From contig NC_067125.1 of the NCBI RefSeq assembly GCF_021347895.1, positions 24,283,621-24,347,620 of the forward strand: 64,000 bases of DNA, given 5' to 3'. Made by a program: the position numbers and the translations under genes. Below are positions 22,601-35,800 of this stretch, in pieces (the stretch's first letter is position 1; every line of letters starts with the position of its first letter). A model generated the notes under the pieces. That model was not told the origin of the DNA and did no database searches. It saw nothing but the letters and a program-made list of their open reading frames with translations. The stretch comes from Acanthochromis polyacanthus. Lineage: Eukaryota; Chordata; Actinopteri; Pomacentridae.

Positions 22601-23836
22601 GTAAGTCAATAAAAATAAGCAAATAAATGAATGAATAAATATATATTGAAAGGGTAAATGAGATTAGATAAATAAGAAAGCAAAAAATAAGCACCTTAAG
22701 TAAAAAAGGAAAAATAAATATGCTAATAATAAATAAACAAATAAAGAAAAATAAGTAAGTAAATACATACAAACATATATTAATTGAGTAAAATAGAATA
22801 GATACACAAATACAAGTAATGATAATAAAAGCACTAAAAATGCTATATTAAATTTAAGGATATGAATAAGTAGAACAAACAAAAATAGGAAATAAAATAA
22901 ATAAAAATGATAAAAATAATCTTATTATTAATAATAGAAAATAAATAAATGCAAATATAAGATCCTTCTCAGGAAAAAACTTTGTTAAAGCAGCTAAAAC
23001 ATAATGAAGATTTAGAAATATTAAAAATATTTATCTGTAATAAGTAATTTGAAAAATATACAGTACAGACAATATGCAAAAAATTAAAATATGTGCCAAA
23101 AAAATCGAAGAACGCCACATAATATAAAATAAAAAATGAAGGTGATGCTTTCTGATGCTGTAAAAACTTCTAAAATTTAGTAAATAAATCACAGCTGTGT
23201 TTTTTTTACTCTGATCATATGAAAAACAGACAAATGTTCATTTTTGGTCTAATTAAAAAATTGAAATTACATATGCATGACCAAATCTATCATGTAATCA
23301 GAGTAAATATAATAAATTACTTCCACCTTTGTGAATGAACCCAGTAAGAAAAAGAGAGAAAAAATTGAATAAAAGTGTTTTGTCTCCACCTGCTGGTCAG
23401 ATTTTTCACAACATAACTGGAGCCTGAAACCAGAATCCACACACCGACCTAAAATAAATGCAGCTGAGAAAAGTTTAAAGATGAGAAACCTACTTATGGA
23501 TCTTTATTTGTTTCCTACCTGCTGCCTTCAGAGCTGGAGACACCTCCTGATACTCCAGACGCTGAGTTTTGTTCTTGTCATAGAACAAGAAAATATCCTG
23601 AAGAGAGATTTATCAAAGAAATATCATGAAAAACAGCAAACACGCGAACATCTGGCGAGTCCAGTGGTGCATTTTAGATAAAGTTATTTCATCCAAAGTG
23701 TAGCAAACACATGATATGAGCTTGTTTTATTATTCCGCATTGGTTATTAATAGATTTTTGTAGAAATCAATAGTTTTCTGGTGAGTGGTCCACATAAAAA
23801 CATGATGAAAGTTCTGTGGTTCAATAAAAGAAAGAC

Positions 23837-23895
<59 letters not shown>

Positions 23896-26800
23896 AGAGT
23901 ATACTCCATTTTTTTTACTGTAATGCAAATAATTCTCAGTTTTTGCTTTACTTTTGTGACGTGATAAAAATTTGGGTAACGTCAATGCAAAACATGGGAC
24001 ATTTATCCAACATTTTGAGCTCAAGCTTAAAAACAGCATCACCTTGGGTTAAAAATGTTTAAAAATCTGCAATTTCACTTGAAGAGCAACTAAAAGGTGA
24101 TTTGATTTACCCAGAAATGCTAAAAACATCTGCTCTGTATTTTATGACACGCTAAACATGCATCTGTTGGGGGTTTCCGGCATGAAAAGCTTCATAATCT
24201 AGTAAAGCTAAAAGACACGAGCAGATGTTTGCATTCAGCTTCTGTTTCCACTATTCTGTTGTTGTTGTTGTGTTGATAACTCACCGTCCACTTCCTGATC
24301 TTGTCCCACAGACTCAGAAACTCGTCCCAGGTCAGCCGAGCGATGCCTTGACTCTGCAGAACACTCGGGTCAAGGAAATTAGACGAGTAAACCCCAACAA
24401 ACACACTCAGAAACACAGCAGAGACTCAGTTGATAAAAGACGTGTTTTAATTTAAGGACTGATAAATATCAGCAGCCTAAATAATATCAGGCTGTCAGGT
24501 ATACTGTGTGTTCCAGATAATTATGCAAATGTGATTTTTCATTATTGTGAAGAGGCTTTTTGCTAAATCTCTACTAAATCTGCTTTTTTACTATTGCAAA
24601 GGCCTATTGTGAGCATTATTTGGTAGTTTTGGAATATTTTTATTATTTACAGGTGTAATAATCCAATTTTCTAGAATATGACTGTTCCAGATAATTATGC
24701 AAGTCAAATAAAAAATAAACAAAGTTCAGTTTTAAAAGTAAACAACACATTTATTTTATACCGAGTATATAACATGATAATCTTTATTTTTAAAACAATA
24801 TTCAACAATGGCATAATAAAAAATAGCAATTTTAAACAATATTTAATTGAAAATGTGTTCATCACATGTTGATATAACCGCCTTTCTTCTGCAATACTTT
24901 AACCAGTCTAGAATCAACTGAGCATGTGAGCTTTTTGATGGTTTTAGAGTCAGTGTTGTTGCTTGTGGTAAATATTGCTCTTCAAAGACTGTCCTTAGAA
25001 GAAAACTGGCGGCCATTGGCGTACAACTCCTGTTTGAGAATTGCCCAAAGATTCTCTATTGGGTTTAGATCTGGTGAAGCAGGGGGCCATGTCATCAGGC
25101 GTTTGTCCTTGAAATTCTTCTTGGCCAGCCACTCTTTTGTGTACTTGGAGGCATGACTTGGCGCATTGTCCTGCATGAAGATGATGCTCTTCTTGTAACT
25201 GGCAGGCTTTGGAGAGCAATATTGACCACAAGCAACAACATTGACTCTAAAACCATCAAAAAGCTCACATGCTCAGTTGATTCTAGACTGGTTAAAGTAT
25301 TGCAGAAGAAAGGCGGTTATATCAACATTTGAAAAACACATTTTCAATTAAATATCGTTTAAAATTGTTATTTTTTATTATGCCATTGTTGAATATTGTT
25401 TTAAAAATAAAGATTATCATGTTATATACTTGTTGGTATAAAATAAATGTGTTGTTTACTTTTAAAACTGAACTTTGTTTATTTTTTAGTTGACTTGCAT
25501 AATCATCTGGAACAGTCATATTCTAGAACATTGGATTACTACACCTCTAAATAATAAAAATATTCCAAAACTAGCAAATAATGCTCACAATAGGCCTTTG
25601 CAATAGTAAAAAAGCAGATTTAGTAAAATTAAGCAAAAAGCCTCTTCACAATAAGAAAAATCACATTTGCATAATTATCTGGAACACACAGTAGTCTTTA
25701 ATGACTTCTACTAGTGTTTCCGATTGGTAGTGTCTACAGATACAGACCCGTACCTGTAGCCTGTGGGCTACGGATACAGCACTTTCCATTTGCCAGACAG
25801 ATACGGACCCGTACACGAGTCTCGCGAGTCAAGAAGCTGCAAACCACTGCAAACTGTTGAAAGGTAAGCAAAGGTTAAGGTTAGGGTTAGTGTTAGGGGC
25901 AGGTTTTGGGTCCGTACCTGTAGTACCGATGCTATGGGTCTGTACCTCCAGCGTCTACCGGGAGTCACGTGACCAGATCTCGCGTATCTGATTGGCAATG
26001 GAAAGTACGGGTCCGTACCTCGAGCAACTACCTTTCCTATTAGTGTAAAACATCAAGTACAAAGGTTCCTCATAAATGGAGACTTATAGATGTGATTTTT
26101 TCTGAATAGATGATGCTGATAGGGACAAATGTAGGCAATAACATGAGTCTACTTGTGGACGGACTGTTTGAACAGAATGTTGTTTTAACAAACATATGTT
26201 TGATGTGTAATTTATTGTCTTGAATGTTGACATAAGTAGTGACAGACTCTCTTCCACAGCTTATATTTAAGAGCCTTCCTGCCTGAACAGGGACTTGAAC
26301 CCTGGACCCTCAGATTAAAAGTCTGATGCTCTACCGACTGAGCTATCCAGGCTCTGTACCTAAAATCTAAACATTCAATTCTCTGGATAATATCTACTAT
26401 AGAGGTCAGTATTTTGTTCTCAGTTTTGGTTGCATATAAAGAACTTCTCAGAGCCTGGATAGCTCAGTTGGTAGAGCATCAGACTTTTAATCTGAGGGTC
26501 CAGGGTTCAAGTCCCTGTTCAGGTGAGATGAGTTTAAAAATGCTTCAATCTAAACTTTAAGACAAAAATGTTGGATTACAAACACGTCTAACTACAAAAT
26601 AACAGAGAAACTCCATCCGATCAACAGAAAACAACTGAATATATGGATCAGTGTTGATAAGTTTATTTCAGGTTACCTACTGATGTTTACAGTAGAAATG
26701 AGACTGGAGTGAGCTCCTCAGTCTAAAAGTCAAATGCAGAGACTTAGTTTCACATACTGAAGATCTTTACTGTTTCTTTAAGGTCAAAGATGTTGACTCA

Positions 26801-29800
26801 ATCTCTCTATCCATCTATCTATCTGCAAATACAATAAATGTTATTGTGTTTGTCAGACAGGATTTTGAAGATTTGAGCATGCAGGTCTAACACACAGAGC
26901 CTGAATAGCTCAGTCGGTAGAGCACCAGCTTTTTAACCTGAGTGTCCAGGGTTCAAGTCCCTGTTCAGGAGAGACATGTTCTAAACTGACAACAAATGGA
27001 AGTTGTGTAAGAGATTTAAACCAGACTACTGCTGTCCTATAGGATTTACTCTCAACAATGTTGATGACAAACTGCTGCAGCTACAGATTTGTAGCACTAG
27101 TGAATGTCCAACTAGTCACTGTTAAGGAGTAAACCACCATAGCCTTTCATGCTTGGATCATAAACTAAAGACAAGAATGTTCAATCATGAGTTGCGTCCA
27201 AATCCAACATGAACACTGAATATGATCCACAGAAAACAACTGGTTTTGAGGTTACCCACTGATGTTTAGAGTGGAAATGAGACTGGAAGGAACGACTCTA
27301 ATGCAGAGATTTAGTTCTACATATTGAAGCTCTTTCCTGTTCCTTGAAGCTTGAAAGTAAAAGACATCCATCCATCCATCCATCGGAGGCAGAGTAAAAG
27401 TCTTCAAACAGCGTCAACGTGCACAGCATCTAAAACAAATAAGTCTAAAATAATAGGTGATAGAAAGAGGTCAAGACAGTACACCTACACTGAAATATAT
27501 AGTACATAATACCCCAAGATTTGAGTGTACGAGCGATTACACAGAGCCTGGGTAGCTCAGTCGGTACAGCACCAGACTTTTAATCTGAGGGTCCAGGGCT
27601 CAAGTCCCTGCTCAGGTGAGATGAACTTTAAGATGCTTGGATTGTGAATTAAAGACAAGAGTGTTCAATCATGAGCTATATCAAAATTCAACACAACAAA
27701 TCTGCAGCATCCAATCCACCAAATACAAAGGCAACCAATAGTTTATATTCAGATGTTCCTACTTTTTGTGAGTTACACTCAAATTACAATATGAGTTTAG
27801 GTTCCACACATTCTTCTGTCTAATCTGTGATGTTTGGGCTCAATATTGGTGCTGGAATGTAGAAAACAACTCCTTCACACCACTTGAAGTACTAAGACGA
27901 TCTTATTTATCTGGTAGTGATATTCAGTGCAGTTCAAAGTTGCTGTGTTGACCTCGTTTTACGGCTAAAACAGCTTTTACAGCAACAAAGCAGTGTCAGG
28001 TAAATAAAAAAGACGTGCATGTCTGAAAGAGTTTTAAATAACATAGTACTGTAGCCAGAAAAGGTTACCGACATTATCCAGGTCAGAAATCACTGCTACA
28101 CATCATAATCTATGCCTTTACCAAAAGCCAAAGGTTCAGTTTTAATATCTGTTCGCCTCTACAATGTTTAGCCTCACTTAGCAACAACATCTGCTGCTCA
28201 GGTACATGGTGTGCTATTAGTAACCACCCACTCTTACAAAGTACAGCTGCATGTAGTGTTTGCACAGTCTGGGTCATAATATTGTGTCATATGTTTGTTC
28301 ATAAATTTGTTACAGTCTGTAGTGTGAAATCACCTGTCTGAGCTTGTTATTTATAGACACGCTGACATATCTTCTGCTGCACACAGGATTAAAGGTTAAA
28401 AGGGTGAGAGAAGCATGTTGGTTTGCAAAACGACACCAGATGTAACAGGACTTGCTGGTATTTTTGACACACTGTGCACTGGGACGTACTAAATCTGAGA
28501 GTTTGGGTATTGGTTTGGGTATTGGCCGGTGTTGGACTCTGATAATCCAAAAAAGAGCAAAGATGTGTAGAATAATTAAAGCTGTTGTGGGTCATGAATT
28601 GTCTTTTAAAGGCACCATCCTGTCAATCAAAGTGCCATTATTATACATAACATTAAGCCTTAATAGAACTTAAACAGTTGAGTCACATAAAAATTCCTCC
28701 CTTTTGCAGTTGTAATGAACAAGTAACTTATCTATAGAGAGTAAAATTGGTTTTGTATGAAGCTGTAAACATGGTTAATTTCTGCTGTAAAGTTGGACAT
28801 TTTAACATTGAAGTCTATAGCAGCTCTTCTCAACGCCTTGGTGGAATGAAACTTATGTCACATTCATTACTGGTGAGTGTCATGAACCTGAGCTGTTAGT
28901 GTCTGATGTTTCTGGGTCAATGTTGGTGATGAAATGTAGAAAAAAATCACTTCACACAACTCGAAGTGCTAAGAAGTGCATGTCTATATGTTAATGTGAC
29001 CGAGTGTAGTTCAGGCTTGAGCTGAAAGCAAAATGGAAATAGGTCCACCCTAGTAAAACAATAAGCCTTTATCTATGTTCAGTGCATGTCTGAAAGAGGA
29101 GAAGTAACATGGAATAATGCCAGTTAAGCTGTCCAGTATAGGAATCAGTGCACGGATTATAACTTCCTGTGTATGGACTGAACTGAAAGCATGTCTTGCC
29201 TGAACAGGGACTTGAACCCTGGACCCTCAGATTAAAAGTCTGATGCTCTACCAACTGAGCTATCCAGGCTCTGATAAGAGGGCTATATCGGCCAGAAAAC
29301 GACACTATTCAGTTCTGCTGCTCTCCTGCCATCTTTAAAATCTCTCAAGAAACAGGAAATATGTGGAACTAAATCTCTGCATCTGACTTTTAGACAGCAG
29401 TTTATTCCAGTCTCATTTCCACTCTAAACATCAGTCGGTGACATAAAATAAACCACTGCTTACTAAAACTGAACCATAGTCACAGCTGCTTGGTGTTGAT
29501 CAGATTCAGTGTTCTTGTTCTTGAATTTTGACACGACTCATAATTGAAAGCTCTTCTTTTTAGTTTGTGATCCAAGCATGAAGGACAACTTGACAACTGG
29601 CGACTAATCCTTAGCTGCAGTCAAATGTGGTCTACATATAGTGTAATGTAGGATGTAGTAGTCTGTTGTGTTCAGTGTTGATGCAGGTATTAGCTTAACT
29701 CTTACATCACTGGTTTAAAACACACTTCGCCTGAACAGGGACTTGAACCCTGGACCCTCAGATTAAAAGTCTGATGCTCTACCAACTGAGCTATCCAGGC

Positions 29801-32800
29801 TCTGAAAACACTACTTTATAGCCTGAAAAGCGTTGCTCTCCTGCCGTCTTTAAAATCACAAGTACTTACACCTCTCATTGTATCTTTTTCAGACATGATG
29901 CTGTTATTGTTTTAAGGATACGTCCATGAGGACCACCAGGCTCTTGCAGTGCTCCAGAGCCAAATACTTCTCACTGCCGGCGAGCACTGAACAAAACAGA
30001 AAATGTTATTAAAGGGCTATTTAACACATGTTATATGATGGAAAACAAGAGCTGCAAACTCATGTGGTGAATGTTTGAGGTGTTGAGAACTACTCTGCCC
30101 ACCTATCAGTGTCATCAACACCAATGTTGTTGTGTTAATGAGCCTGGAAATGGGCTGTTTTCACCAAAATGCAAATCTACCAACATCCTTTTTTTGTTTG
30201 GTTCCTAAGGAAGGTAACTGTACCTCCTCATCAGCCCTGTAAAACACTAAACTATCTGTCACCGTCTCCAAAACCTACTTTACAGCTGTAGTCCAAACAT
30301 GTTCTTCAGTAAAAAGGTCAAAAACAAACAATACTTTGTGCTGTTTCAATGAGAAAGCGTCACTGCTGCTTTCTGTACAAACTGTATAGAAACAACAAAG
30401 GCGACTCGTTCCTCCAGGCACTGAGAGGATTAAATTTCAGAAACGATCTTATGTTGAAATAAGAAACAAGACAGAACAAGTTTGGTAATCCACGCCCGAA
30501 AGCAGACAGAGAATAAACTGACCTCCTCCCTGTATGGCCTCAGTCAGGAGGTTGTAGAGATGCAGCGGTTTGCAGAATCCCTTCTGAAGACAAGAAACAT
30601 TCACAACACAAGACACTCAGATTTTTGGACATAGTTTCAGTATTGACATTTTCAGAGCTGCAGTAGGAAAGTTCTGAGCTCAGTTTTAATGTAAAGCGGC
30701 TGGTGAAGTAAATCCCACCTTGTTGCAGTGCTTCTTGAACAGCTGTCTGGTAGATTTAGGTGAAGGAAGAGCAGCTTGGTGAGGAAACGAATGCTGCGGG
30801 AAGAAAATACAGAGTCTGACTTTAAAAACAAACATCTCCTTTCACTGACAGGCCCATAACCATGCAAATAATGGGATTTTTCATTTTAGTCCCAGTAAAA
30901 ATAAACTATCTTTGTCCACATATTATCTAAACTCAGAAGAAACAGCTATCTCTTTGTGTAAGAAGCATCTATAAACCCTCAGATTAAAGGTCTGATGCTC
31001 CACCTATCTGAGCTATCCAGGCCCTGATAAAATGTGAGCATACACTGATTTCTTCTAATCCTATACTGGAGTGTACGTAGTAGATATTAGCTTGAGAATT
31101 GAGCTTGTAGGGAAGCTGTGCAGAGCCTGGATAGCTCAGTTGGTAGAGCATCAGACTTTTAATCTGAGGGTCCAGGGTTCAAGTCCCTGTTCAGGTGACA
31201 CAAGTCCTAAACTGACAAATGAAAGTTGTGAAACAGAGATCATGACAATCAACAACATGATGTACAGCCTGCACTGAACATCACATCAAATCATATCTGC
31301 AGGACAGAACCCTGCCAGGTATTTGTATAATGCCCAAATAGACATTTAAAGAGTAAAAGTCAGCGCCACAGATGGCATTTTTCACATTTCTGTGTTTAAC
31401 AAGCACTTGAATAAGTCGCCTGAACAGGGACTTGAATCCTGGACCATGACTTTAAGCACAGCAAACACTCTACAGACTGAAAAACCTTCTCACAAGTAAC
31501 ATGAACACGGACTCACTGCACTGTAGCAGACTGAAGTATAATGACTTTTTGTCTAAAGTATTTTGTAGGTATTATCCTGAGATGTGAACATGTTGGGTTT
31601 CCTTTGCAGAGCCTGGATAGCTCAGTTAGTAAATATGAAGATAAACTACTGAACTAAAAATTTTTTTAATTGTTTGTTGAAGCAACACTTGAGGTTTGAA
31701 CAAATGCATAGTTAGTTTCATGGTGTAGATACAGTTCGACATCCAGTGTAGGCTATATGTTGTGTAAATCATCAGGCTTACTCCATTATGCAACTTTCAT
31801 TTATCATCATTTTAAGACTTACATCACCTGAACAGGGACTTGAACCCTGGACCCTCAGATTAAAAGTCTGATGCTCTACCAACTGAGCTATCCAGGCTCT
31901 GTGCACGAATTTAATAAGCTCAAATCTTGAGATAATATCTTCTGTATCATCCAAGGTTTTAACACAATTAAGTCATTGTGCTCGATTTTGGTTGCATATA
32001 AAACACTTTTCAGAGCGCAGATGCTTAGATGTATGTTTCTTATTCAGGATTCAGTTGGTAGAGCATCAGAACACAGAAACGTATACAGTGGACATTATCT
32101 CGAGAATTGAACGTATAAAGATCACACACAGAGCCTGGATAGCTCAGTCGATAGAGCATCAGACTTTTAATTTGAAGTGCAGTCTACTTCAAGTTGGTGA
32201 ACATTTTGATAATTCATTTAAATAACTGATTTAACTGGTGCATACCTCTGTTACCGAAGAGTTTTCTTGTAAAGCTGGTTTTTGAGCTGGCCTGGAAAGA
32301 AACATACCAATATATGGAGTCATTATGTTTAGAACCACAAATAAATCAAAAACATTCACTTCTCCTGACCTGCTGCTGTGTGCCCTTAATGATATAAACT
32401 CTGAAACATTGATTTAGATGACTTTAACTCTGCATGTCATCCCAGAAAGAAATCTGTGACTCACATGGCGGCGTTGCCCTGCTCGGTCAGCACCCGGAGG
32501 AGGAAATCTCCCTGCTGATTGGGCTCTGAGGTGGAGGGGACGATGATGTAACGACCGGGTGGTAGCGAGTCGCGGAGAACGACCTCCTGACGAGATGAGT
32601 ACTGGGGGCTGCAGCGGATGGGGGGACGGGCTCTCAGGTCGTCAGGCGACAGGTAGGTGTTCTTAGGATGGGCCTGGAGAGACAAGACATAGAATATAAA
32701 TGTACAAACACAGTACAGATAGAGCACCGAAGACTAAATTATAGTGACGGCAGTCTGATACACACAAATAAACCCTTAGATTTAAAGTGCATTGAATGAG

Positions 32801-35800
32801 CAATGTTTGATCAAAGCATCTTGAAACTAATGTCACCTGAACAGGGAATTGAACCCTGGACCCTCAAATTAAAAGGCTGATGCTCTATCAACTGAGCTAT
32901 CCAGGCCCTGAAAAATGCAGTTTGTGCAACCAAAACTGAGGAAAACATGAGAAAGTACACTGATTTTGATATGAGCTAGACAACTGGGCTTGTAGACATC
33001 TTGCGCAGGGCCTGGATAGCTCAGTCGGTAGAGCATCAGACTTTTAATCTGAGGGTCCAGGGTTCAAGTCCCTGTTCAGCCAAGACATGTTTCAAACTGA
33101 CAATAAGTAAAAGTTGTGCAAGACAGTTAAGTCCATACCTGTGCTGACATTCAACACAATGACATACAGGCTGTAGTGAACATAATAATTAATTAACTGC
33201 ACATTTAAAAATTCACAGTCATATTAAATCTAGATATACTGTTTTAGATGTGAGTTCGAGAGAAATTCTGAGCACTTCAATAAAAAGCAATGTGGTTCTT
33301 GAAGACATTTAATTTCTGCAGTTGTAACTGACTGGTAGAGTCTCAGACAGTCACCTCTAATTCACATGCTAATGACTAGTTAACAACCTAAGAGTGACGA
33401 TCCTGGAGGCGTGAATGGTTGTGAAACTGCCAGGTCATTGGTGACCCATGACGTTAATGGTGGTCTTGAATCATTATAACCAATTATATAAATGACTATT
33501 GTCTATTCTGAGTAGAGTATTAGTGACACCTCATTAGTTTGCAGACCATGTAATGTAACATACACCCTATATGTCATGTGGTTTGTTGTGTTCAGTGTTG
33601 ATACAGGTATTGCATGACTCTTCAACCATTTTTATTCATCATTAGTTTGAAACTCACTTCACCTGAACAGGGACTTGAACCCTGAACCCTCAGATTAAAA
33701 GTCTGATGCTCTACCAACTGAGCTATTCAGGCTCTGTTTAGCAAATCTAAATGCTCAAATCTTGGGCTACTATCTACTACCGTACATACTTTAGTGTAGG
33801 TGTGAAATAGATCACTGCACTGGGTTGCACAACAAGCACTGTTCGGATAGCTCAGATAGCTATTTCATTTCACAGGATAAAACCAGAGCTCAAATAGAGA
33901 AAAGTCTTTAATCTTGAATAGGAAACCTACAACTAACCAAATTATAAACAATGGGACACAGACATTGGTAAGCTAAGCACTTCAGGAAACAGCAACTGGA
34001 TTTCTTTTCTTACTTCTTGAAGATCTTCACACATGTCCATATGCTTATTGCCACAGTTGCCTCTTTGAAATTTAGATTGTTAATATTTATAAAGTCATAA
34101 ATGTTACACCTCTGTAGGTATCTGTGTTTTCTTCAGAGCCAAGGCAACCAACCAACTATCACATGCCTCTGGATGTGAATAGTTGTGAAAATGCCAAGTT
34201 TCCCATTCTACAGTAATAATAGTTGTAAAAGTGCCAGATCAGGAACGACTTAGATTTATGTCTGACAAGCACGGTTACATTCTTGAATTTTGGTTTATGG
34301 GTTCAGAGAGGTGGCCAGGTTAGACACAGCATGACTTTCTTTGAATTCTTGTACAAACTTCACTCATTCAAACTTCTTCTTTTCCTTTCGGCTTTTCCCT
34401 TCAGGGGTCGCCACAGCGAATCAATTGCCTCCATCTAACCCTGTCTGCTGCATCCTCTTCTCTCACACCAACTACCTTCATGTCCTCTTTAACCACATCC
34501 ATAAACCTCCTCTTTGGTCTTCCTCTAGGCCTCCTGCCTGGCAGTGGGAAACTCAGCATCCTTCTACCAATATATTCACTCTCTCTCCTCTGGACATGTC
34601 CGAACCATCTCAGTCTGGCCTCTCTGACTTTATCTCCAAAGCCTCTAACATGTGCTGTCCCTCTGATGTACTCATTCCTGATCCTATCCATTGTGGTCAC
34701 TCCCAAAGAGAACCTCAGCATCTTCAGTTCTGCTACCTCCAGCTCTGCCTCCTGTCTTTTCCTCAGGGACACTGTCTCCAGACCAAACAACATGGCTGGT
34801 CTCACCACAGTTTTGTAAACCTTTCCTTTCATTTTAGCTGAAACTCTTCTATCACACATCACACCTGACACTTTTCTCCAGCCGTTCCAGCCTGCCTGTA
34901 CACGCTTCTTCACATCTTTTCCACACTCTCCATTGCTCTGGACTGTTGACCCTAAGTACTTAAAATCCTCCACCTTCTTGATCTCTTCTCCCTGTAACCT
35001 CACTCTTCCACTTGGGTCCCTCTCATTCACACACAGATACTCCGTCTTGCTGCGGCTAACCTTCATTCCTCTCCTTTCCAGAGCAAACCTCCACGCCTCT
35101 AGCTTCTCCTTCACCTGTTCCCTGCTCTCACTACAGATCACAATGTCATCTGCAAAACATCATAGTCCATGGAGACTCCTGTCTAACCTCGTCTGTCATC
35201 CTGTCCATCACCATAGCAAACAAGAAGGGGCTCAGAGCTGATCCCTGATGTAGGTCCACCTCCACCTTGAACTCCTCTGTCACACCTACAGCACACCTCA
35301 CCACTGTCTTACAGTCCTCATACATGTCCTGCACCACTCTAACATACTTCTCTGCCACTCCAGACTTCCTCATACAAAACCACAGTTAATCTCTGGGCAC
35401 CCTGTCATAAGATTTCTCTAGATCTACAAAGATACAATGCAGCTCCTTCTCCTTCTCCTCTGTACTTCTCTATCAACATCCTCAAAGCAAATATTGCATC
35501 TGTTGTACTCTTTCTTGGCATGAAACCATACTGCTGCTCACAGATGTTCACCTCTGCCCTTAGCCTAGCTTCAACTACTCTTTCCCATAGCTTCATCGTG
35601 TGGCTCATCAGCTTTATTCCTCTGTAGCTGCCACAACTCTGTACATCTCCCTTGTTCTTAAAGATGGGCACCAGCACACTTCTCCTCCATTCCTCAGGCA
35701 TCTTCTCACTATCTAAGATCCTGTTGAACAACCCAGTCAAAAACTTTACTGCTACCTCTCCGAGACACTTCCATACCTCCACAGGTATATCATCAGGACC

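Larger units (their letters stand above)
24432..27620. repeat. Left arm of a large inverted repeat around the tRNA cluster
   Basis: From 'gataaaagacgtgttttaat' at about 24432 onwards, the sequence is the reverse complement of 40430 downwards, through tRNA genes and their spacers, to about 27620 against 39540. Two insertions (24502-25693 and 25717-26037) are present only in this arm, and several blocks are missing from the other arm. The arm lies in the V12-V13 intron. Confidence 0.75.

Noticed and set aside
25868..25905. Interstitial telomere from a chromosome fusion
   Set aside because: Only two or three imperfect TTAGGG units, and they lie inside a short mobile insertion.
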